Origin: Caldithrix sp.
GTDB taxonomy: Bacteria > KSB1 > UBA2214 > DYKH01
Direction of reading: 5' to 3'
Length of the DNA stretch: 5,543 bases
Assembly (NCBI GenBank): GCA_020722685.1
Contig: DYKH01000165.1
Location: forward strand, 5,212 to 10,754
Shown piece after piece: positions 1 to 5,543 of the stretch. A program made the translations under genes and the position numbers. Under the pieces are notes generated by a model, which ran no database searches, had not been told where the DNA came from, and was given only the letters and a program-made list of their open reading frames with translations. Position 1 is the stretch's first letter. Every line of letters starts with the position of its first letter.

Positions 1-282
1 ATCGAGCTGCAAGCATACCCGAATCCTTTCAATTCGGCAGTGACGATTCACATCACTTTGCCCGCAAAGCACGATGCCTCGAAGCTCGAGTTCGGCATCT
101 TTAATACGCTCGGTCAGAAAGTGAAAGCGTTTGATATTGTCGGCGATGGGAACACTCGTGAGATAAGAATAATTTGGGATGGCAAGTCGGACAGCGGCGA
201 AGAGGCTTCTACAGGCTTGTATTTTGCGGTTCTGTACGGGCCGAGCTTGAAAAAAAGTCTCAAGTTGATTTTGGTGAAATGA
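1..282 (+). CDS. C-terminal fragment of a T9SS cargo protein (sorting domain only)
   Basis: The frame is open from the first base and ends at TGA 280-282, so the true start lies upstream of the window; the internal ATG at 40 is not a credible start because the conserved motif begins before it. The visible 93 residues form a type IX secretion C-terminal sorting domain of the FlgD-Ig-like fold. The landmarks in order are AYPNPFNSAVTI near the left edge, then FGIFNTLGQKVK, then IIWDGKSDSGEEASTGLYFAVL, here quoted in parts: IIWDGKSDSG and ASTGLYFAVL, and finally the basic tail SLKLILVK. In known T9SS cargo this module directs passage across the outer membrane and is then removed or anchored. The passenger domain, and hence the function, is outside the window. 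The asparagine usually found before YPNPFN is replaced by alanine, an ordinary variation. Confidence 0.85.
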   Translation: MELQAYPNPFNSAVTIHITLPAKHDASKLEFGIFNTLGQKVKAFDIVGDGNTREIRIIWDGKSDSGEEASTGLYFAVLYGPSLKKSLKLILVK

Positions 283-336
283 CATTGACTCTTAAACCTC
301 CAAGAGGTTCGTAATCTCGGAGATTGAAAAAAGCAT

Positions 337-368
337 TTGACACTTTTGTTTGAAATCGTTGTTATGAT
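337..368 (+). promoter_or_regulatory. Candidate sigma70-type promoter with extended -10
   Basis: TTGACA at 337-342 is a perfect -35 consensus. TATGAT at 363-368 matches five of six -10 positions and is preceded by TG one base upstream (360-361), giving an extended -10 (TGTTATGAT). The spacer is 20 bases, longer than the usual 16-18; an extended -10 can tolerate a poorly spaced -35, but this weakens the call. It sits in the only sizeable gap in the window and points toward the two large genes. FCB bacteria often use a different -7 element (TAnnTTTG), so the match to the enteric consensus may be fortuitous. Confidence 0.4.
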
Positions 369-454
369 TTAGGCGAATTTACATGGAGCCGAAGCTATTC
401 TTGACTTCCTTCGACAGAATGAATAGAGAATCTTTGGACTGACCAGCGACTTTG

Positions 455-519
455 AAAGCCTGAATAACTCCTGACTCCGGGGCAAAAAGAGGATAGGTGT
501 GTTTAGGCTTTTTTTGTTT
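455..519 (+). terminator. Weak candidate: inverted repeat followed by a T tract
   Basis: AAAGCCT at 455-461 is complementary to AGGCTTT at 505-511, and the right arm runs into T7 (509-515) followed by GTTT. The loop is 43 bases and shows little further pairing, which is poor for an intrinsic terminator. It could end the upstream transcript or act as an attenuator in the leader, but chance is a real possibility. Confidence 0.15.
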
Positions 520-612
520 GTTAAGAAATGATATTGGCCATCGAAGCACAATTGGCTTTTTAGCCCTTTGATCATCAGTCTTCCAGTAAGTATTTACATT
601 ATCATTTTCTGC

Positions 613-617
613 GGAGG
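613..617 (+). promoter_or_regulatory. Ribosome binding site of the 602-residue repeat protein
   Basis: GGAGG lies nine bases before the ATG at 627. It fixes this ATG as the start, which also places a well-formed signal peptide at the N-terminus. Confidence 0.8.
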
Positions 618-626
618 AACATAGAC

Positions 627-2435
627 ATGACTAAACTAGCATGGTGGTGTATAGCATTGTTCATTAGCGCTGGCAACGCTTTTGCGCAAGCTGGGGAATC
701 GAGGTGGCAACTCAATGGTATCCCAATAACTTTTGTGCCGAATTACCAACTCCTGCCACAGATTGTAAATGATGGAGAGGGTGGAGCGATCATTGTTTGG
801 CAGGACGAACGCGGCGGCGAAGTGAATCGACAGTATTGGGATATTTATGCCCAAAGAGTCGACAGCAATGGGGTAATACTATGGCAAGAAAATGGCATTC
901 CGGTATCGGCCCTACCGGAGTACCAAGCTTACCCTCTGATCATTGCCGATGGCGAAGGGGGAGCCATCATAGCCTGGCCGGATTGGCGAGGATATTTTGA
1001 GGGAAAAGTCGTCGATGTTTATGCGCAGAAGCTAAGGATGGACGGCGTGGCATTGTGGGAGCCAAATGGGCTGGGGGTAACCACCGAGCGGGGTGAGCAG
1101 GGCGACATAAATCTGATTTCTGATGGCCATGGCGGAGCTATTTTTGCGTGGTATGATGGTAGAAGGCCATGGCCAGAAGATGACATTTACGCGCAAAGGG
1201 TAAGCAGAGAAGGCAAACGATTGTGGCAAGAAGGAGGGGTACCAGTGTGTACGGCTCCCAGCTTTCAGGATCTTCCTTACGCTATCCCCGATGGGCGCGG
1301 CGGCATGATTCTGAACTGGTATGATCAAAGACAGGGGCGAGAAACTTATGCCCAGAGACTCAACGCAATGGGCGTTCCCCAGTGGACGGAAAACGGTGTA
1401 TTGATTGGTACTTTAAGCGGAGTTTTGAGCCACGGTGGTATTGTGTCCGATGGTCAGAGCGGAGCTATCATCGATTGGTCGGCACCGGACGGCATACGGG
1501 TGCAACGGTTGGACAGCCTTGGGCAAAAGCGGTGGGGCGAGAATGGTATCTTGGTTTTCCCACCCGGTGAAGGTGGTTTTATCGATTCCTATCCCAAGCT
1601 GGCGAGCAATAACAAAGGCGGGGCTATTGTACTTGCCAACATGAACGAGTGGAATGGTGGAGGGGTGAAACCAGTTGGGTATTATGCCCAAGCGATTGAC
1701 CACGAGGGAACCTTCATCTGGCACGACGCGGTTAGAGCGTCGCCGCTCGAGTATTACGACGGCAACGAGGTAGAAGTCTGTTCGGACGGTTTTGGCGGCG
1801 TATTAGCGGTATTTCCTTGTTCTCGCTCCAGAGAAAACTATAATGACTGGGGCGACATTGCCGTTCAAAGAGTGGACAGCAGTGGGGTTCTGGTATGGGG
1901 CGAAAAGCCGATCATTGTATGTATTAATCAGCGAAGTAGCCCGCAACAGCCATGTATTGTGAGCGACACCAAGGGAGGCGCCTACGTCGCATGGATCGAT
2001 ATGCGTCGCGGTTTTGAGGCTGATACAACTATGGGCGGGGACATATACATGCAACGGGTTTATGCAGATGGCCGGGTAGGAGGTGATACGACTTCCTTAG
2101 TGACACAACGGCCGCTTTTCTCAATGCCGGAAGCTTATGTGCTGAATCAGAATTTTCCGAATCCCTTCAATGAGCAAACCGTGATTGGCTATACCATACC
2201 ACCTTATCCTCACGACCAAAAGGGCACTCCAGACAGGACGGTATGTCTAACGGTGTACAATCTTCTTGGAAAGGAGGTGAAAACCTTAATTGATGACGTG
2301 CAAGAAGCGGGGTATCACGAAGCAATTTGGGATGGGACGGATGCAGGTGGAAAATCCATGCCCAGCGGCGTCTATTTCGTCGGCTTTTCCGGAGCGGAAA
2401 GAGACACTTGGCGGAAGATGCTGCTGTTGCGCTAA
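627..2435 (+). CDS. Secreted eight-repeat (probable beta-propeller) protein with T9SS sorting domain
   Basis: The protein has 602 residues and is complete. Residues 1-20 are a Sec signal peptide: a Lys near the start, a hydrophobic stretch AWWCIALFISAG, and a likely cleavage after AFA. Residues 25-490 contain eight degenerate repeats, each with a DGxGGAIIxWxD block (residues 49, 108, 166, 222, 275, 328, 387 and 447) followed by DIYAQRVxxxGxxxW about 22 residues later. One repeat period is about 50-60 residues, and this beta-rich pattern with regularly placed Trp suggests a propeller or similar closed beta fold; that is inference. Residues 505-602 are a T9SS sorting domain: NQNFPNPFNEQTVIGYTI, then LTVYNLLGKEVKTL, then IWDGTDAGGKSMPSGVYF and a basic-hydrophobic end RKMLLLR. 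There are no visible catalytic motifs, so a binding, adhesive or structural role is as likely as an enzymatic one. It is probably exported by Sec and T9SS to the surface. The next gene starts 34 bases later, consistent with an operon. Confidence 0.9.
   Translation: MTKLAWWCIALFISAGNAFAQAGESRWQLNGIPITFVPNYQLLPQIVNDGEGGAIIVWQDERGGEVNRQYWDIYAQRVDSNGVILWQENGIPVSALPEYQAYPLIIADGEGGAIIAWPDWRGYFEGKVVDVYAQKLRMDGVALWEPNGLGVTTERGEQGDINLISDGHGGAIFAWYDGRRPWPEDDIYAQRVSREGKRLWQEGGVPVCTAPSFQDLPYAIPDGRGGMILNWYDQRQGRETYAQRLNAMGVPQWTENGVLIGTLSGVLSHGGIVSDGQSGAIIDWSAPDGIRVQRLDSLGQKRWGENGILVFPPGEGGFIDSYPKLASNNKGGAIVLANMNEWNGGGVKPVGYYAQAIDHEGTFIWHDAVRASPLEYYDGNEVEVCSDGFGGVLAVFPCSRSRENYNDWGDIAVQRVDSSGVLVWGEKPIIVCINQRSSPQQPCIVSDTKGGAYVAWIDMRRGFEADTTMGGDIYMQRVYADGRVGGDTTSLVTQRPLFSMPEAYVLNQNFPNPFNEQTVIGYTIPPYPHDQKGTPDRTVCLTVYNLLGKEVKTLIDDVQEAGYHEAIWDGTDAGGKSMPSGVYFVGFSGAERDTWRKMLLLR
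699..2096 (+). repeat. Eight tandem coding repeats (about 50-60 residues each)
   Basis: Eight protein-level repeats share two blocks: D-G-x-G-G-A-I-I-x-W-x-D-x-R and D-I-Y-A-Q-R-V-x-x-x-G-x-x-x-W. Repeats 1-4 and 8 are well conserved. Repeat 5 has SG in place of GG and APD in place of the W-x-D-x-R end, repeat 6 has NNKGG and loses the Trp, and repeat 7 has VFPC where the others have W-x-D. The array is diverged at DNA level, so it is an old duplication, not a fresh tandem expansion. Confidence 0.8.
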
Positions 2436-2458
2436 ATTGGTTTGACCCTAAGCCAAAT

Positions 2459-2463
2459 GGAGG
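2459..2463 (+). promoter_or_regulatory. Ribosome binding site of the frameshifted multidomain gene
   Basis: GGAGG lies six bases before the ATG at 2470. It supports that ATG as the start and shows the gene is independently initiated, 34 bases after the TAA of the preceding gene. Confidence 0.8.
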
Positions 2464-2469
2464 TTCATC

Positions 2470-2907
2470 ATGAACGCAAGAAAGCAAATCTATGCTGGCC
2501 TTGGAACTCTTTTGTGCTTACTGGTTCTTGGTTCTCAGGCCTACGCCCAGTCTTGGTACCCTCTGGGTCTTTGGTTTGTGGATAGCGAACGACCGTATCC
2601 GGGTTATGTTTCTGACCATGAGGCGAATTTATTCGCAGACATCCATACCACAGAATTGATAGGATGCGGATACAATTACGAGCTAAGAGAAGCAGACTAT
2701 ATGAATTATTGCGACTCTACCGGAGGCAGCGTCCGAATGACGATTCTTGGTGAGCAAGGAACAGTGCTGTGGCCAAATTTGTGGCACGAGTATTCTCTCT
2801 ACGCTGACGATTATCCGGATCCAACTTGGATCAGCGGAGTGGATCGGTTCATACACCGTGCTGATAGTAGTACAGCTCGCACGTTGGATTACAGAACTAT
2901 GGTGTAG
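2470..2907 (+). CDS. Segment 1: signal peptide and N-terminal half of glycoside-hydrolase-like barrel
   Basis: ATG 2470 has a good ribosome site. Residues 1-26 form a signal peptide (MNARK, then a hydrophobic core GLGTLLCLLVLG, cleavage likely after AYA before Q27). The mature part begins SWYPLGLWFVDSERPYPG and goes on to a FADIHTTELIGCGYN stretch, the arrangement seen at the start of TIM-barrel glycosidase-like domains in which an early strand is followed by 'helix then G-x-N'. The frame is meaningful at least to DRFIHRADSSTAR and then ends in an out-of-place stop at 2905-2907, just where the neighbouring frame becomes protein-like. Taken alone it would be a 145-residue exported stub without a complete fold, so it is unlikely to be a real independent gene. 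The fold assignment depends mostly on the next segment. Confidence 0.6.
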   Translation: MNARKQIYAGLGTLLCLLVLGSQAYAQSWYPLGLWFVDSERPYPGYVSDHEANLFADIHTTELIGCGYNYELREADYMNYCDSTGGSVRMTILGEQGTVLWPNLWHEYSLYADDYPDPTWISGVDRFIHRADSSTARTLDYRTMV

Positions 2908-3458
2908 CCCACGAGGTCTATGCTTCTACCCATTGGTCGGGACTGGGCTATATCTGCGAAAAGATAGAAGAGGAAGATCCTGAGCACAACTCACTTATAA
3001 CAGGAAATATAACGGCATACTCGAATCCTACGGCCTTTTTGGACAGTGTGTCCGCTCTGGATGTATTTGAGCATGAGCGCTACATTTTTCTAACAACAGT
3101 GCCTTATCGTGGTGCAGGATTTCAAACAGCGGTGGATGGATTGACTCAGGAGTATGATGCTTGTCGACAGTATTTTTCTGGACGGCATACAGACTGGCAC
3201 GCAGTTATTCAAGTATGTCCTTCGTATTACTATAGTAGCTTATATTATCGCATTCCAACAGCCAGCGAAATCCGCTTGCAGGCCTATCTTGCCCTATCCA
3301 GAGGAACCAAAGGGATCAAAGCATTTACTTACCATTCAAGCCAGTATCCTGGTGATCCTGACATAAGATGGACCTATAGCGGTTTAGTAACCTACGGAAG
3401 CCCAAGAGGGGAAGATTACACCGTCCTCCATCAGGAGATATTTATTTGTACGATGTAG
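2871..3458 (+). CDS. Segment 2: C-terminal half of glycoside-hydrolase-like TIM barrel
   Basis: The frame opens after stops at 2862-2870 and is protein-like from about 2886 (GLQNYGVAHEVYASTHWSG) to about 3434. The ATG at 3039 lies inside the domain and lacks a ribosome site, so it is not a true start. The strongest family signal is EIRLQAYLALSRGTKGI at 3267-3317 followed by KAFTYHSS. Glycosidase-like barrels of many secreted proteins have an equivalent 'P-x-E-I/V-R-x-x-x-Y-L-A-L-x-x-G-A-K-G-I' helix and strand near their end. An earlier strand is ERYIFLTTVPYRG. I cannot assign a catalytic acid pair: the acidic run EKIEEEDPEHN looks like a loop, not an active-site motif. Substrate and activity are therefore unknown, and the domain could be a non-catalytic relative. 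Confidence 0.6.
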   Translation, partial: YSSHVGLQNYGVAHEVYASTHWSGLGYICEKIEEEDPEHNSLITGNITAYSNPTAFLDSVSALDVFEHERYIFLTTVPYRGAGFQTAVDGLTQEYDACRQYFSGRHTDWHAVIQVCPSYYYSSLYYRIPTASEIRLQAYLALSRGTKGIKAFTYHSSQYPGDPDIRWTYSGLVTYGSPRGEDYTVLHQEIFICTM

Positions 3459-5543
3459 TAGCTGGTCTATACGACGACATCTGGAAGATCAGGGATTGGC
3501 TTAACCAATTGCAGTGCACCAGTGCCTTTAACTCTCGAGCCTTGCCGCAAGGCTATATCTTGGACGTGCAAGGGGAAGAAGCTGGAAGCATAGAGTTTGG
3601 GCTCTTCACTCTGGCCGGATCGAGCAACGCCTACTTCATGGTGGTGAATCGAGTTTGCTCCAAAGACGACCAAGGACGAGAAGCGGATCCGCAAGTAATT
3701 AACCTGCAGACCAGTCGAAGTGGCGGTAACGGCTACCAAATCCGCGATCTTCGCACTGAAGAAATTTATGTTTCCACTGACGGCTGGTTCCGCAATATTT
3801 CAATCGCTGCCGGAGAAGGGCGACTATTTGAGCTCAGGCCCATTTTCACCGGTAACGAAGTATGGGCGGATACAGTGAACGTTTCCAGTACTATCACAGT
3901 ACCCAGTGGGAAGATTCTAACAATTGATCCTGGTGTTGCGCTCTACTTTGCTGCAGGTACGAAGCTCACTATAAACGGTCTGCTTCTGGCGGAAGGCACC
4001 TCTTCCGATAAGATCACCTTTACTTCTGTAAAATCTCCTCCTGCAAGGAGTGACTGGCAAGGCTTGTATTTTTCTTCCTCCGGCAGGGATGATCGGCTGA
4101 GCTACTGTGATATAAAGTACGCTAAATGGGGCATTGAATGCGCTTCTTCTTCGCCCACCATCGATCATTGTACGGTGCGGATTTGCGAGCGTGGCTTATA
4201 CTTGCGGAGCAGTTCCACTCCTACAGTTTCAAATTCGTACTTTTGTAAAAATCTCCATGGCGCGTATGTGTACGCATGTTACAGTACACCCGGTGGCGAC
4301 GAGAATTTTTACGTTTGCTATTTTGATTCCAACTCCTATTCCGGCGCTTATCTCATCAATTCTAAGCCATGGATAGCTCTTTGCACCTTCAGAGATAACC
4401 TCACCGGCACAAATGGTTATGGCATATTTTGTCAAAGCAGTGCACATTTTAGACTGAGCGAGAGCACTTTGCTCCGAAATAAAATGGATGGACTTCGCGC
4501 CTCCTCCTCTGCCAACCCGCTCCTCTATTATGATAGTATTACCTATCTCGGCGGTTACAATAGCATTGCAGACAACCTTCGCTATGGTGTATCTGCCCAG
4601 CTGACCTCCTACCCCAATTTAGGAACCACTTCCACTTATCCTGGCAATAATAGCATTTACAACAACAGCTCCTTCGAGGTGCGCAATGAAAACACCTCCG
4701 GCGCCATCAATGGGATTTTGAATTATTGGGGCTCTGGTAGCCACCCGGTACTAGGCGATTTCTTTGGCACAGTCAATTACATCCCATTTCTTTCTGGTTC
4801 GCCACAACGTGGGTTAGCGAGTGGTGGCGACGATGGTCAACTAACCTTTAGTGATGAACTGGCCTATTTGTGTTGGTTGGGTGCAGTGCAAATGGCGGAG
4901 TCGAAGTATGATGAAGCTTTTTTGACCTTTCAGAAAATTATTGAGGGATACGCGGGTAGCGGTGAAGCCAAATATGCTTTGTCGGAGGCTGTTTATTGTC
5001 TGGAATTGGGCAAAAAGGATGCGCAGGTCTTACCCTTCTTGGATGATATTGCCGCCAAGTACAAAGAAGGGGAGTTGGATGCTTTTGCCTGTTTGGAGAA
5101 GGTTTATTTCTTGAATCGCGGCCAACGACATGATGAATCTTTGAAGGAAATAGAGTTCTTGCTCAGCGCCGGATACTCCAAGGAAGTAAGCGCCTTGGCC
5201 CTTTTCGAAAAGGCGATGCTGTACGAGCATGGTTTGATTGACTTGAAGCTGGCACAGGAGTCCTTTGAGCAGTTTGTGAGTTTGTACCCGCAGCACGAGC
5301 TGGCTGAGATAGCCCAACTTGAATTAGCCTGTATGAAGGGCGAGAGTTTGTCCAAGGGTTTGTTTTATACAAAGGAAAGCCCAGAGCAAATTCCTGCGAG
5401 CCTTGTTTTGTATCCCAATCATCCCAATCCCTTCAATCCGGAGACGCGGATTAGCTTTGCCCTGCCCAAGGAAATGCGCATCACTCTGCGCATCTACAAC
5501 CTCTTTGGCGAAGAAGTAGCGCGGCTTTACGATGGCAATATGA
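3380..5543 (+). CDS. Segment 3: beta-sandwich, parallel beta-helix, TPR-like region and start of T9SS sorting domain
   Basis: The frame opens after TAG 3377-3379, becomes protein-like at about 3437 (DIYLYDVVAGLYDDIWKIRD) and stays open to the window end. The first ATG in frame is at 3638, inside a domain, so this segment is a continuation and not a gene with its own start. LYDDIWKIRDWLNQL closes the barrel as its last helix. A beta-sandwich follows (IEFGLFTLAGSSNAYFMVVN, later GYQIRDLRTEEIYV and AAGEGRLFELRP), like C-terminal domains after glycosidase barrels. From 3857 (VNVSSTITVPSGKILTIDPG) to NYWG at 4721-4732 is a right-handed parallel beta-helix. A helical region at 4853-5340 has TPR-like A/G and Y/F spacing (YDEAFLTFQKIIEGY, LAQESFEQFVSLYPQH). 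LYPNHPNPFNPETRISFALP and LRIYNLFGEEVARLYDG are the first half of a T9SS sorting domain. Confidence 0.8.
4088..4732 (+). repeat. Parallel beta-helix coils (about 22 residues each), cysteine-rich
   Basis: About eight coils can be aligned by eye. The first six start at DDRLSYCDI, PTIDHCTVR, PTVSNSYFC, ENFYVCYFD, PWIALCTFR and FRLSESTLL; the last two are longer and end in the NYWG turn that often closes such helices. Each coil has the pattern of an aliphatic or aromatic pair, then N/D/S, then G-(I/L/A)-(Y/E/F) strand, then a Ser-rich turn. Such domains bind or cleave polysaccharide, or serve as rigid stalks; nothing here decides between these. Confidence 0.7.
4853..5340 (+). other. TPR-like helical region within the multidomain gene
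   Basis: The protein switches here from Ser/Gly-rich beta sequence to amphipathic helices. Two stretches resemble tetratricopeptide repeats: AVQMAESKYDEAFLTFQKI followed by EAKYALSEAVYCLELG, and ALALFEKAMLYEHG followed by DLKLAQESFEQFVSLYPQH and ELAEIAQLELACM. The middle part (residues around FLDDIAAKYKEGELDAFACL) is more diverged. A protein-binding role is the usual one for TPRs; the partner is unknown. Confidence 0.55.
5399..5543 (+). other. T9SS C-terminal sorting domain, truncated by the window edge
   Basis: The residues from SLVLYPNHPNPFNPET through LPKEMRITLRIYNLFGEEV to LYDGNM match the first half of the sorting domain seen complete in the 602-residue protein. The expected second half (a WDG motif, SGVYF and basic tail) would lie in about the next 120-150 bases. 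Confidence 0.85.

Larger units (their letters stand above)
283..626. other. Intergenic region and probable leader of the downstream gene pair
   Basis: This stretch of about 340 bases holds no convincing gene. All plus-strand frames are broken by frequent stops, and the longest minus-strand frame (369-575) has no ribosome site or recognisable motif. Two small perfect hairpins lie just after the upstream stop: AACCTC 295-300 with GAGGTT 304-309, and AATCT 313-317 with AGATT 321-325. Neither is followed by a T run on the plus strand, so they are not standard terminators. The useful content is a promoter candidate at 337-368 and the ribosome binding site at 613-617. If the promoter is real, the transcript would have an untranslated leader of roughly 250 bases. 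Confidence 0.6.
2470..5543 (+). pseudogene. Frameshifted multidomain T9SS cargo: glycosidase-like barrel, beta-helix, TPR-like, sorting domain (runs off the end)
   Basis: Three overlapping open segments in different frames read as one protein of at least about 1,025 residues. Frame one runs 2470-2907, frame two is open 2871-3458 and frame three is open 3380-5543 with no stop before the window edge. Both switches are in the same direction, as expected from loss of a single base each time. Domains in order are: signal peptide; TIM-barrel glycoside-hydrolase-like domain to about 3520; beta-sandwich about 3540-3850; right-handed parallel beta-helix about 3857-4790; helical TPR-like region about 4853-5340; T9SS sorting domain from about 5399. 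Codons remain sensible on both sides of each break and there is no other damage in 3 kb, so the lesions are recent or are sequence errors. I saw no XXXYYYZ slippery heptamer at either switch, which argues against programmed frameshifting. The three segments are described separately. Confidence 0.75.

Noticed and set aside
295..325. Two adjacent small hairpins after the first gene as an intrinsic terminator
   Set aside because: The stems are only 5-6 base pairs and are followed by A residues, not a T run, on the plus strand.
383..442. A 19-codon upstream reading frame in the leader starting at ATG 383
   Set aside because: No good ribosome site precedes it, and the peptide shows no leader-peptide feature such as a run of one amino acid.
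369..575. A 68-codon minus-strand frame in the intergenic region
   Set aside because: It has no ribosome binding site, no recognisable motif or signal peptide, and it overlaps the probable promoter and leader of the operon on the other strand.
2270..2295. A near-perfect Shine-Dalgarno sequence (AAAGGAGGTGA) followed 12 bases later by ATG
   Set aside because: It encodes the conserved GKEVK of the sorting domain in the 602-residue protein, and the frame from that ATG gives about 50 codons of Cys-rich, shadow-like sequence. The motif is explained by the protein.
2862..3458. Programmed -1 ribosomal frameshifting at the two frame switches
   Set aside because: Both switches have the right direction, but neither overlap contains an X-XXY-YYZ slippery heptamer in the incoming frame, and two programmed shifts in one cargo gene would be extraordinary.
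4134..4447. Frames on both strands overlapping the beta-helix coding region (for example 4134-4376 plus and 4229-4447 minus)
   Set aside because: The third frame is continuously open over 2 kb here with clear domain content; the other frames lack ribosome sites and motifs and are shadows.
5030..5372. Three overlapping minus-strand frames near the right end
   Set aside because: They lie opposite the TPR-like coding segment, overlap each other in different frames, and show no family signal.

Overview
The window looks like a chromosomal stretch from a bacterium of the Fibrobacterota-Chlorobiota-Bacteroidota (FCB) superphylum, more probably a Candidate KSB1, Calditrichota or Ignavibacteria-type lineage than a core Bacteroidota. 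The main reason is that three consecutive plus-strand reading frames each carry the C-terminal sorting module of type IX secretion (T9SS) cargo, in the 'N-x-PNPFN ... (I/V)YN-x-(L/F)G-(K/Q/E)-(E/K)-V ... WDG ... SGVYF' form typical of those phyla. The phylum assignment is inferred from motif style only.

Layout, all on the plus strand. (1) Positions 1-282 are the 3' end of a gene that begins outside the window; only its sorting domain is visible. (2) Positions 283-626 are an intergenic or leader region with a plausible sigma70-type promoter (337-368) and no convincing gene. (3) Positions 627-2435 encode an intact 602-residue secreted protein: a signal peptide, eight degenerate copies of a roughly 50-60-residue repeat (DG-x-GG-A-I-I-x-W-x-D ... 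DIYAQRV-x-x-x-G-x-x-x-W) that probably folds as a beta-propeller, then a T9SS sorting domain. (4) Thirty-four bases later, 2470-5543 is one very long gene read in three successive frames. It holds a signal peptide, a TIM-barrel glycoside-hydrolase-like domain, a beta-sandwich, a right-handed parallel beta-helix, an alpha-helical TPR-like region and the start of a T9SS sorting domain cut by the window end. Two separate one-base losses (within 2871-2904 and 3380-3455) break the frame, so it is either a recent pseudogene or an intact gene with two sequencing or assembly errors.

The two main genes have good ribosome binding sites and are closely spaced, so they are probably co-transcribed. All three proteins would be exported by Sec, cross the outer membrane through T9SS and be released or anchored at the cell surface. 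The shared feature is the export signal; the passenger domains are unrelated (propeller-like repeats versus glycosidase-like barrel plus beta-helix). No mobile element, tRNA, rRNA, CRISPR array or convincing minus-strand gene was seen. The most notable points are the eight-copy repeat protein, the five-part architecture of the frameshifted gene, the cysteine-rich ladder in its beta-helix, and the two same-direction frameshifts.
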